Virus record (IMG/VR): IMGVR_UViG_3300005613_002601
Location: 1-48,297 of that record
Length of the DNA stretch: 48,297 nucleotides
Reading direction: 5' to 3' (one strand)
Origin: a virus
Shown piece by piece: positions 32,814-40,963 of this stretch. The notes under the pieces are model-generated. The model saw only the letters and a list, made by a program, of their open reading frames with translations, ran no database searches and was not told the DNA's origin. Position numbers and translations under genes: made by a program. Within the stretch, counting starts at the first letter, position 1. Every line of letters begins with the position of its first letter.

Positions 32814-33245
32814 TTATTCTCCTCTATATTTTCTAACATACAAAACTTCCTTACCTCTAGGTTTTAAAAATACAAAATTATGGGCTTCTAAAGCAGGAAG
32901 TAATTTATTATTACGTTTTATTTTAATATATAAGTCCGTTTTTACATGCCAATCTATAACTTTTAATAATTTATCGGCAGAATTAATATCTTCTGCTAAA
33001 ATTTTTAAATATTTTCTATTAAAATTATCCGACCAACCAGTAATAAAAGCTATACCTTCATCTCCAAAAGCAATTTTATCTCCATTTTTAAGACAATCAA
33101 ATAACAATTCAATATTTACATCTATAAATAATCTTAAATTATCCTTCGTAATATAAAAATCCCTATATTCATCAGATATTTCTTGAATAATCGAAGTTAC
33201 TTTTTCTATGTCTTTTTTCGATAACTGACTTTTAAATTTTATCAT
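32814..33245 (-). CDS. Possible GNAT-fold acetyltransferase-like protein
   Basis: A 143-residue protein between the capsid and connector genes. KIAFGDEGIAFITGW, then LLKVIDWHV...LYIKIKRNNKLLPALEAHNFVFLKPRGKEVLYVRKYRGE resembles the second half of a GNAT fold: a helix after the cofactor loop, a strand, and a GF-x-F-like end. The pyrophosphate loop (Q/RxxGxG/A) is not obvious, so it may be inactive or a different fold. Confidence 0.4.
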   Translation of the reverse strand: MIKFKSQLSKKDIEKVTSIIQEISDEYRDFYITKDNLRLFIDVNIELLFDCLKNGDKIAFGDEGIAFITGWSDNFNRKYLKILAEDINSADKLLKVIDWHVKTDLYIKIKRNNKLLPALEAHNFVFLKPRGKEVLYVRKYRGE

Positions 33246-33266
33246 ATCTTTCCTTACTTTTGAGAT

Positions 33267-33302
33267 AAGAAGGAGCTATCAACATAGTTGACGCTCCTTC
33301 TT
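33267..33302 (-). terminator. Strong hairpin after the major capsid gene
   Basis: AAGAAGGAGC pairs perfectly with GCTCCTTCTT; TCAAC and GTTGA inside form a second stem. It starts 21 bases after the capsid stop. The minus-strand downstream sequence (TATCTCAAAAG) lacks a T-run beyond the stem, so it is likely a partial terminator or 3' stabiliser of the capsid mRNA. Confidence 0.65.
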
Positions 33303-33322
33303 AAATTTATGTTAATCTAAGA

Positions 33323-34288
33323 TTAAACAACAGGTGTAGCATCACACGTTACTATCGCTTTCGGATTAGGAATAGCGAATACAACGCTCTCATAACCATA
33401 TATCGAAAATCCAAGCACAGGATAAGTTGTTCCAGCAAAATCAACCTGCTCAGGAGTCTTACCAACGATAAGGGCTCTCTGTGCACCATCAACATCTGCA
33501 CCCATAAGTTCTGCTATCTCAGGAGATATTCTCCTGCGAACAAACCATATCGGCTTACCTTCTGCAATCCTAGAATTTCTAGCTATCAGAATCATATGCT
33601 TTTTATTCAAAAGCACGACTTCTCCACCGCCATCAGTAACTTCTACTTTACCATAAACCTTCATCACATTGATACCCAACTCTTTCAGCTTAGATGTTAG
33701 AGTTACATTATAATTAAACGTAGCAACATTGTCTTTATCAAAAGTATCAATTTTTTCCTTAACAGTTGAACCAACTAACAATAGATAATCGCTACCATAA
33801 TCTTCAACGAGATGCTTCATAGCCATAATAACGTCATAAAGGTCTTCGCTTGAAGAAGCAGTATAACTCTGTATCGCAGAATTATTAGGTACGTTAGTAC
33901 CAGCCTCTATACCGTCTATCAGAAGCTTTAACTCTCTCTTATCCATAGCTCTCGTAATCGCTCTTTTCTTTCTACCAAAAATCTTCAAATCAGGACTCTT
34001 CAAAACCGCATCAGCAAGAATATATTCTTTTTTCGAGTTCAAACTCGTAAAAGTAATTTCAGTCTCGCCTATCGGATTTCTCTTAACCTGAACTAATTTC
34101 CCATCAGTTGTATCAACTGCTAGAATAGTGTCATTATCTCCATCTACATTGGTGTATCTCCATACTCTATCACCTGGCTCAACCGTATCAAGATTACACA
34201 TCTCGCCTAGTTCCATTGGAACTGGAAGATTTTCATCTATAGGCTGACCTATTCGTTTGGATATTTCCAAATCTGGTCTTCGAATCAT
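33323..34288 (-). CDS. Major capsid protein, HK97-fold candidate
   Basis: A 321-residue protein following the protease/scaffold gene. It has an N-terminal arm (RRPDLEISKRIGQPIDENLP), a long central helix region (RKKRAITRAMDKRELKLLIDGIEA), SEDLYDVIMAMKHLVEDYGSDYLLLVGSTVKEKI, and a C-terminal beta part (GFSIYGYESVVFAIPNPKAIVTCDA). The helix then G-x-S..Y.LLVG strand then terminal beta sheet fits the HK97-like fold. AGGAGG precedes ATG 34288. Codons are more GC-balanced than neighbours and hairpins follow. Function assignment rests on position, size and expression marks more than on unique motifs. Confidence 0.75.
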   Translation of the reverse strand: MIRRPDLEISKRIGQPIDENLPVPMELGEMCNLDTVEPGDRVWRYTNVDGDNDTILAVDTTDGKLVQVKRNPIGETEITFTSLNSKKEYILADAVLKSPDLKIFGRKKRAITRAMDKRELKLLIDGIEAGTNVPNNSAIQSYTASSSEDLYDVIMAMKHLVEDYGSDYLLLVGSTVKEKIDTFDKDNVATFNYNVTLTSKLKELGINVMKVYGKVEVTDGGGEVVLLNKKHMILIARNSRIAEGKPIWFVRRRISPEIAELMGADVDGAQRALIVGKTPEQVDFAGTTYPVLGFSIYGYESVVFAIPNPKAIVTCDATPVV

Positions 34289-34361
34289 TACAATTTCCTC
34301 CTATTAATTCATTAGTGCTATCTTTTTCATTATATCTTTTTTTATATTAAAGTATATCTTT

Positions 34362-36332
34362 TTACTCTTTTTCTTCGTAGCCAAAAGCTACTTTATTTAC
34401 TGTTTCTCTATCTCTAGCAAATTTATCTCTATAATTTTTACTACCAACTAAATCATTAGATTTATATTTAGAAGTTTTATCTGTAGCTCTTTCTAACTGT
34501 AATTTAGCTTTTTCAAATTTATCATCGTTCAGTATATCTTCATCATTAAGAATATCACCTATAATTTGATTACGTTCATAAATTTTCTTAGCGTTTTCTT
34601 TGTAAAATTCAATTTGTTTTTCTGATTTCTTTTTCGATTCAATTAGATTTTTAACTACTTTTTTGATACCTTTTTTATAAATCTCTGTTTTATCTAATTT
34701 TTCATTCTCTTCTAATTTTTTAACCAAATCTTTAATTTTTTTAATAGCTTTACGTAAAGATTTAGTTTTAGAATATTTTTCTTTTTTCTTCTTTAGTTTT
34801 TTACCTTGTTTTTTAGCATTTGGGGATTTATCGGGTCTACCTGTACCTGGTCGGTCTTTTCGTCTCATAGATTGACCACACTTAGGACATTTTACCTGAT
34901 TACAATGTTCCTTAGTAGTCTGTTTATATCCACATTTAGGACATTCGCATTCAAAAGTAGAATTTTCTATTTTTTTCTTAGCTTCCTCTTTACTCATAAC
35001 TTTTTCTCCTATAGGTTCTTGAGAGAACTCTGTAACTTTAGAAATTCTCCTTTTACGATTCTTAGAAATATTACATACAAATTCTAATCCGCAATTATGA
35101 CATTTTACATTCTTTTCTTTAACAGAAGAAGAAGTATTTATAGAAATATTTCTTCCACATTGAGGACATCTAGTAGTTCCTGTATAAAGAAAAGTGATTA
35201 ATTTATTTGTAACAGCTTTATTTGATTTCATAAAATCTAATTCATATTCTTTTTTACAAGCAGTACATTGAACATGAGCTTTAGCATTTTCGAGGTCTTC
35301 TGATTTCATCAACCAATCAGTTCTACTACAATTTGGACATAGTAAACTAAAATCTATATTTTGTGGAGGATACAACATATTTCCTTTTTTATCCACTATA
35401 GCTTTACATTTAGGACATTTTTCGTAGTTAGTCTGATTTCCTATTTGAGAAATAATTTCCCATTCATGTTCACAATTGGAACATTTAATTTTAAATTTGT
35501 TTGGGTCTTGATTATTAGAATTATCTCCAAGCCTATTCATCTTTTCGCCACATTTGGGACATTTAAAATCATCTGATTTTCTTTCTGAAAATAATTCAGC
35601 TCCACATTTAGAACATTTATAAGTTTCAGATTTATTTAATTTCATCTTAGCTTTAGGTGTTTCTTTCTTTATTTTAAATTTAGAGGTAATAATATCTTTT
35701 TCTTTATATTTTTTAGCATATACTAAATCCTCAGGTTGAAAAGTTTTATTTGCTAATTTTTGAGCTAGTTCTAAAAATTTAGCATCTTTAAATGCAGGTA
35801 CATTATCTTTATCTTCATATACTATCGCAGACCCTGCTAATTCCATTTTACGAAGGATATAAGTACCATCATTATTTTGAGTTCTTTCCTCTTCTGGAGA
35901 CCATATTTCGAAAGACATTGAAAGTTTCTTTTTAGCAAATAATTTTTTAGCTTCATCATACAAATCATCAAAATAAGATTTATATATTACTCCATATACT
36001 ATAGCTTTATGTTCTTTCATTACATATTTATAATCTATTAAATGACCAATTACTCTATCTCTTTCATGATTCATATTAATAGGCTTTCCAACTATAGTAG
36101 GAAAAATTTTTACAAATTCTTTTTCGGGAACTATAGCTCCATTACTATTGGGTTTATCAGTGAATAACATTATAGATTTAAAAAAAGCTAAATCTCTTGA
36201 ATTTATATCCATACCTCTCGCTTTAGCAATTTTAGCTAATTCTGTTTTTTTAGCACTTTGCTCTAAAAATTCTATATCATTTTCGTTATCTAAAAAAGCT
36301 TCTACTTCTAAATTATTTAACCTCGTTTTCAT
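34362..36332 (-). CDS. Prohead protease fused to zinc-ribbon array and scaffold-like tail
   Basis: A 656-residue protein in three parts. Residues about 45-185 look like a prohead serine protease: GKPINMNHERDRVIG (His89) and KKLSMSFEIWSPE (Ser138 or Ser140), the His and Ser motifs of the T4 gp21/S78-like group. Residues 240-490 carry five CxxC...CxxC zinc ribbons (CSKC/CPKC, CSNC/CPKC, CPNC/CTAC, CPQC/CHNC, CPKC/CPKC). Residues about 500-656 are a basic, helical scaffold-like tail (KKIKDLVKKLEENEKLDKTEIYKKGIKKVVKNLI). It sits directly before the capsid gene. The zinc array inside a protease-scaffold fusion is unusual. Confidence 0.7.
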   Translation of the reverse strand: MKTRLNNLEVEAFLDNENDIEFLEQSAKKTELAKIAKARGMDINSRDLAFFKSIMLFTDKPNSNGAIVPEKEFVKIFPTIVGKPINMNHERDRVIGHLIDYKYVMKEHKAIVYGVIYKSYFDDLYDEAKKLFAKKKLSMSFEIWSPEEERTQNNDGTYILRKMELAGSAIVYEDKDNVPAFKDAKFLELAQKLANKTFQPEDLVYAKKYKEKDIITSKFKIKKETPKAKMKLNKSETYKCSKCGAELFSERKSDDFKCPKCGEKMNRLGDNSNNQDPNKFKIKCSNCEHEWEIISQIGNQTNYEKCPKCKAIVDKKGNMLYPPQNIDFSLLCPNCSRTDWLMKSEDLENAKAHVQCTACKKEYELDFMKSNKAVTNKLITFLYTGTTRCPQCGRNISINTSSSVKEKNVKCHNCGLEFVCNISKNRKRRISKVTEFSQEPIGEKVMSKEEAKKKIENSTFECECPKCGYKQTTKEHCNQVKCPKCGQSMRRKDRPGTGRPDKSPNAKKQGKKLKKKKEKYSKTKSLRKAIKKIKDLVKKLEENEKLDKTEIYKKGIKKVVKNLIESKKKSEKQIEFYKENAKKIYERNQIIGDILNDEDILNDDKFEKAKLQLERATDKTSKYKSNDLVGSKNYRDKFARDRETVNKVAFGYEEKE

Positions 36333-36348
36333 TAATCTTCCTCCAATA

Positions 36349-39024
36349 TTATTTAGTTGTTATTTCTCTACTTCCTATAGTATCTACTTGATAATGTACT
36401 CCAAGAGTTGCTACTAAAGCGTCTCCTGAATAAGTATCTCCATCGGCTGTTATTCTTTTTATTTTAAAAAATAACTGGTCTCCAATTTTTATATTAGTTC
36501 CATCTATTACTGGAAAATCTGACCTTATCCATTCATATTGAGTATCATAAGAAGATTCTATAGTTTTTATTGTAACAGCATCAAAAACATTAAAATCTCT
36601 TACTAAAGTATATGTTAATTCCCATTTAACATAGTCCGTTCCAGTAGGAGCATCATTTCCTCCCCAATGAATATGAAAACTTAAATCAGTTCCTTCTTTA
36701 TAATCATGTTGTATTTCAAAAATTCCAGATACAGATTCATCAATATCAAAACCCCAAGTATACATCCCTGTATTAGCCCCATTTTTATCAATTATCTGTA
36801 CTTCATCTGGTTGTGTAGCTACAGGTAAATTCAACATAGAAGAAGCTAAATTAATATCCTTATATACTGGCTTGTCCAATTTTAATGTTTTATTTGTTCC
36901 GCAATTTATTAATAAATCTTCGCTAGTTTGTATTTCATTAATGTCAATAATATTTATGCTTTTCGGAGTTATAACTCCTCCAGAAATATTTTCCCATAAA
37001 ATATTAGAATCTAATTCGTCTAAAGCATCTTTAACTGTAGAACCAGATACTGAAGAATCGTTTCTAATATCAGTAGCCCTATTCCCATAATTTTTAAAAG
37101 GTTCAGCTACTACATTTGTAGTAATTTTATCTCCTGTACCATTTATAACTCCATCATCATCATCACAACCAGAAGAATCCCCAAACCAATTCCATTTGGC
37201 ATTTAAATTTCCGCCAGATTGGGCTAAATTTTGAATACCATAATTAGCAGAATTAATAAATTCATTATAATTAACCAAAACATCGGAATTTGTAGTTCCT
37301 ACTTTATCTCTAACAGAAAAACCATTATAATTACTATCAAAGATATTGTATCTTATTTTTAAATCATCTGTATTAGGATAAATTGCAATTCCACCTTTAT
37401 CACTTGAAGAAGCTGTATTATTATTATAGAAATAATTATTTTCTACTATAGTATTTGAACTTGGAGAATTTGCTATTTGAATTCCCGACTGTCCACAAGA
37501 CCTAAAATCATTTCCTGAAATAATTACATTTTGAATTCCATCTGCAATTATTCCATTATATCCTATAGTCCAAATAATATTATTTTTAATTTCTCCACCA
37601 GTTACATGATAAAACCATATACCAGAATCAGAAGCCCCATCTACTTTTTCAATATAATTATCATTAATATAAATATTGGTGTGGGCTACTGTAGGAGTAC
37701 TATTAAAAAGAATAGGGTCGTTCCCTGCATTATAAATTCTATTTTTAAGAATATGAAGATTATCTATACTAGTATTTAATACTTGCACTGCATGACTAGT
37801 TGGAGATTGAAAATCAAATCCGATTATATATACATCGTCTACTGCTATTCCAAACGTTCCTGTCATAATTACTTTAGAAGTATTATAATGACCAGTATGA
37901 GCATAATAAATTACTCCTTGAACAGTAGTGATATTTGCACTATATGTCCCTGCCAATACATAAATTATATCTCCTGCACTTGCAACCGCATTTGCACTAG
38001 TAATTGTTTTATATGGTTTATTTAAACTACCATCTTCAGTATAAGCATCTATTCTTTCACTATCAACATATAATATTTTAGTTACAGGAATATCTCCTCC
38101 TGAAGAAGGGTCTTCGGCTTTCCATTTACCAGAAACGGTATCATAAGTTAAAACTTGACCATCAGTAGGAGTACCTGAATCGAATTGTATATCTGTTAAG
38201 TCTTCTAAATTTTTAGAATCTAATGTTTCTAAAGCATCCTTTACAGTATCTCCAGTAACGGAAGAATCATTATCTATTAAACTTGCTTTTTCTACATAAT
38301 CAATAGTTCCTAAATTATTAATTCTACTATAATAAAAACGACAACCAGAACTTAACCAAACATAACCACCAGATACTATATTTAAATCCCAATTAGGGTC
38401 ATCTCCACTTGTTGCTTCAAAATCTCTCAAAAATACGTAAGCTCCATTTTGAACTTGTATTGCATCAGTTCCAGATAATATTCCACTTTCTTTAGCTAAA
38501 AAATACCCCCCTTCACAAATAATTCCAGTTTTTGTAGCATATAAATTTACTTTAGATATTCCTACACTTCCTGCATTTTGAACTCGTAAAGCACATTTAG
38601 AAATATCTATAGAAGAACATTCTACTGATAAATTGAAAAGAGACGAACCATACCATCCCATTGAAGTGGGAGCAATAACAACATCGTCGTTATATTTTAT
38701 TCTTGTAGCATCTTCTCCATGTCCTTCTAAATATATAAAAGATTTTAATGTTATTTGTTCGTTATATATATAAGGAGCAACATCAATTACATATTGTTTT
38801 TCATAAGCATTATCTGTAATCGAATTAAGAGCATTTGTTATAGTTTTATAAGGTTTTGTTATTGAACCATTCGGAGTATAAGAATCTGTTCGTGCTCCGT
38901 CTACATATATTTTTTGAGTGACTTGAGTTGTTAAGTAGGCATCTGTATCTAAAATAGATTCTGCATCCAATACTTTAGTCAACCGTCCTGTATGGGGATT
39001 CAAAATATTTTTGTAGTCTGCCAT
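36349..39024 (-). CDS. Beta-helix fibre/spike protein with two pectate-lyase-like modules
   Basis: An 891-residue protein. Two copies of KIYVDG.R.D.YT.NGS..KPYKTIT (near residues 38 and 322) open right-handed beta-helix modules. The second has typical helix rungs (NNIIWTIGYNGIIADGIQNVIISGNDFRSCGQSGIQIANSPSSNTIVENNYF). DNDSSVTGDTVKDALETLDS and RNDSSVSGSTVKDALDELDS form another internal repeat. The C-terminal domain (FEIQHDYKEGTDLSFHIHW) is beta-rich. Pectate-lyase folds in phage spikes bind or cut polysaccharide. Placement between portal and protease genes suggests a head-attached fibre, not a tail spike. Confidence 0.75.
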   Translation of the reverse strand: MADYKNILNPHTGRLTKVLDAESILDTDAYLTTQVTQKIYVDGARTDSYTPNGSITKPYKTITNALNSITDNAYEKQYVIDVAPYIYNEQITLKSFIYLEGHGEDATRIKYNDDVVIAPTSMGWYGSSLFNLSVECSSIDISKCALRVQNAGSVGISKVNLYATKTGIICEGGYFLAKESGILSGTDAIQVQNGAYVFLRDFEATSGDDPNWDLNIVSGGYVWLSSGCRFYYSRINNLGTIDYVEKASLIDNDSSVTGDTVKDALETLDSKNLEDLTDIQFDSGTPTDGQVLTYDTVSGKWKAEDPSSGGDIPVTKILYVDSERIDAYTEDGSLNKPYKTITSANAVASAGDIIYVLAGTYSANITTVQGVIYYAHTGHYNTSKVIMTGTFGIAVDDVYIIGFDFQSPTSHAVQVLNTSIDNLHILKNRIYNAGNDPILFNSTPTVAHTNIYINDNYIEKVDGASDSGIWFYHVTGGEIKNNIIWTIGYNGIIADGIQNVIISGNDFRSCGQSGIQIANSPSSNTIVENNYFYNNNTASSSDKGGIAIYPNTDDLKIRYNIFDSNYNGFSVRDKVGTTNSDVLVNYNEFINSANYGIQNLAQSGGNLNAKWNWFGDSSGCDDDDGVINGTGDKITTNVVAEPFKNYGNRATDIRNDSSVSGSTVKDALDELDSNILWENISGGVITPKSINIIDINEIQTSEDLLINCGTNKTLKLDKPVYKDINLASSMLNLPVATQPDEVQIIDKNGANTGMYTWGFDIDESVSGIFEIQHDYKEGTDLSFHIHWGGNDAPTGTDYVKWELTYTLVRDFNVFDAVTIKTIESSYDTQYEWIRSDFPVIDGTNIKIGDQLFFKIKRITADGDTYSGDALVATLGVHYQVDTIGSREITTK
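38105..38190. repeat. Module shared with the gene at 26598-29066 (copy 2)
   Basis: Second copy of the module at 28795-28880. It encodes LTDIQFDSGTPTDGQVLTYD..SGKWKAEDPS and joins the two beta-helix parts of this protein. Confidence 0.8.
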
Positions 39025-39037
39025 TTATATTCTCCTT

Positions 39038-39268
39038 TTATGCTAATTTGTCATAAGTTACATAACTAAGCGTAGCTCTATTTACCCATTGATTATCTGC
39101 TATACCAGCAACTGCATAACGATATTCAGTTTCGTCAGTTTTTTCTCTCATAACGATAGCAAATCCTTTAGGGTGTATATATAAATAATAATTATAACCG
39201 CCTTCTGCTTTAGCTATGTCATGAATCATATATTCTGATAATTCTGCGTCTCGATATTTTGTTCCCAT
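39038..39268 (-). CDS. Small structural-region protein (76 aa)
   Basis: A 76-residue protein: AEGGYNYYLYIHPKGFAIVMREKTDETEYRYAVAGIADNQWVNRATLSYVTYDKLA. Strand-rich, with no family I can name. Between portal and beta-helix gene; AAAACATTCATGGG-type spacing gives only a weak site (AACGGAGTAATTC upstream, GGAG about eight bases ahead). Possibly a decoration or portal-associated protein. Confidence 0.55.
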   Translation of the reverse strand: MGTKYRDAELSEYMIHDIAKAEGGYNYYLYIHPKGFAIVMREKTDETEYRYAVAGIADNQWVNRATLSYVTYDKLA

Positions 39269-39271
39269 GAA

Positions 39272-40963
39272 TTACTCCGTTTCTTTTTTAGCTTTTTCTA
39301 TAATTTCTTCACTAGCTTTTATTCTACTAGATTTTCTTACCCATTTACCTGCTTTGTTCTTTTTGGAAATGCGTTTTATTACCGACCAGGCTATCCTAAA
39401 AGCTTTGTCCTCTGAATCGTATTGGTCAAGAGCCTTATTTACTACTCTCATAAACGTTCTCTGAAGACTCTTGGTCATATTATCACGTACACTCTTTGGC
39501 AATTCCGAAATATTAGTATAAGGAGCCGTTTCTAAATCTGTAATACTCACTTCATACTTTTCTTTTTCATTAATTTTATCATCGTCTATAGGATTACCAT
39601 TAACATCTTCATCTTCATTATCAGTATTTCTACGTTGTTCCTCTTCTGGAGTAATATCGCTTTCTCTATTGTCTGTTACGTGAGGATACATTAATACTTC
39701 ATCTCCATCTTTTAATTCTTTATCTCTTCTCATTTTTTCAACTTTATAATCGGTTTCTCCAACTAATTCGCAATAAGTCCTATTCGATAACTGACCACCT
39801 TTCCAAAGTAGTCTGAGTTCTTGTTTAAATTTATCGGTCATAAAACCTTTAACTGGTGAAGCTACTATATGAAAATCTTTTTCCATATATTTACGATTGT
39901 TACTATTTACATCTTTTATCATGAGAAGAAGTTGGAATAATATACTTTTAAAATCTTCAACAGCACTATGTACTTCTTTTATAAATACTTTGGGATTTAA
40001 TACACTTTCTCGTCGAGAATCCGAAACTCCTTCTATTATATCTACGAAACCAAGACCAGATAATATATTTCTTTCTGCTTGTTCAAATAATTTTGGAGTA
40101 AATACTGTAGCTAAATCTGGAATAAGATGTTTAATTTCTTCATCATAATTAGTTACTCTAGTTCTAGTCTGTGAATCTCTACTGGCTCTTTTATTTTTAT
40201 ATTCTCTAAGCATATCTTGTATATCTTGAAAAACTTGTGTTAATTCTGTATCTGTATATTTCTTACCTTGATTTGCTAAAGCAGAATCTCCTTTTCTTAC
40301 CAATAATAAATAAGGAATTACTTCTTGAAGAACGTTTTGTCCCATTTTCTTTAATTTTTCAATTATTTTTGCATTATGATATATACCTCTTTTTATAATA
40401 TAAGGAACTGGATATTTATCATACCATCTACCATAAGGACGTGAAAATATAACTCCATCTTCTAATTTATTTTTTGCGTCCTTTGTCTCACCTAAATAAT
40501 AATCATAACCTGATATATTTAACTCATTTCCTTTTTTCTTATCTTGAGCTACAATATCTCCACCTTTAACAAAAAACATTTTAGTTGGAAGTTGTAATCC
40601 TCCCTCGTAAGTATCCCACTCTATTATTTTTAATACTGGAAATGAACTTCCTTTCCATCTTTCTTTAAAATATTCTCTAGCTAAAGCTTTTATTCCAGGA
40701 GGAATAAGCCCTCTATAATCTTTATTTAATTCTTTAAGCCATTTATCTAAAATCTTATTTAAATTATCGTTATCAGTTTCAATAGAAAAATCTACGTTAG
40801 CACTATCTACAGCAAAATCTGTTAAACTATCCACTAAACCAGTAACATCATCTTTTTGTAATTCTTCTACTGCTTGAGCCTGTTCTGTAAATTCCATAGG
40901 CACAACTATAGTATCCATATATACGGACATTAATTGGTCTAAAAATATGGCTGTAGCATCCAT
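39272..40963 (-). CDS. Portal protein with C-terminal ChaB-like domain
   Basis: A 563-residue protein between the large terminase and head genes. ALAREYFKERWKGSSFPVLKII, then IPYLLLVRKGD, RVTNYDEEIKHLIPDL, LSGLGFVDIIEGVSDSRRES, VEDFKSILFQLLLMIKDV and LLWKGGQLSNRTYCELVGET follow portal protein organisation (wing, stem, crown). Residues about 480-550, TNISELPKSVRDNMTKSLQRTFMRVVNKAL..YDSEDKAFRIAWSVIKR..KKNKAGKWVRK, match a ChaB-like domain. The start overlaps the terminase stop by one base. Portal assignment is by order and pattern. Confidence 0.8.
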   Translation of the reverse strand: MDATAIFLDQLMSVYMDTIVVPMEFTEQAQAVEELQKDDVTGLVDSLTDFAVDSANVDFSIETDNDNLNKILDKWLKELNKDYRGLIPPGIKALAREYFKERWKGSSFPVLKIIEWDTYEGGLQLPTKMFFVKGGDIVAQDKKKGNELNISGYDYYLGETKDAKNKLEDGVIFSRPYGRWYDKYPVPYIIKRGIYHNAKIIEKLKKMGQNVLQEVIPYLLLVRKGDSALANQGKKYTDTELTQVFQDIQDMLREYKNKRASRDSQTRTRVTNYDEEIKHLIPDLATVFTPKLFEQAERNILSGLGFVDIIEGVSDSRRESVLNPKVFIKEVHSAVEDFKSILFQLLLMIKDVNSNNRKYMEKDFHIVASPVKGFMTDKFKQELRLLWKGGQLSNRTYCELVGETDYKVEKMRRDKELKDGDEVLMYPHVTDNRESDITPEEEQRRNTDNEDEDVNGNPIDDDKINEKEKYEVSITDLETAPYTNISELPKSVRDNMTKSLQRTFMRVVNKALDQYDSEDKAFRIAWSVIKRISKKNKAGKWVRKSSRIKASEEIIEKAKKETE

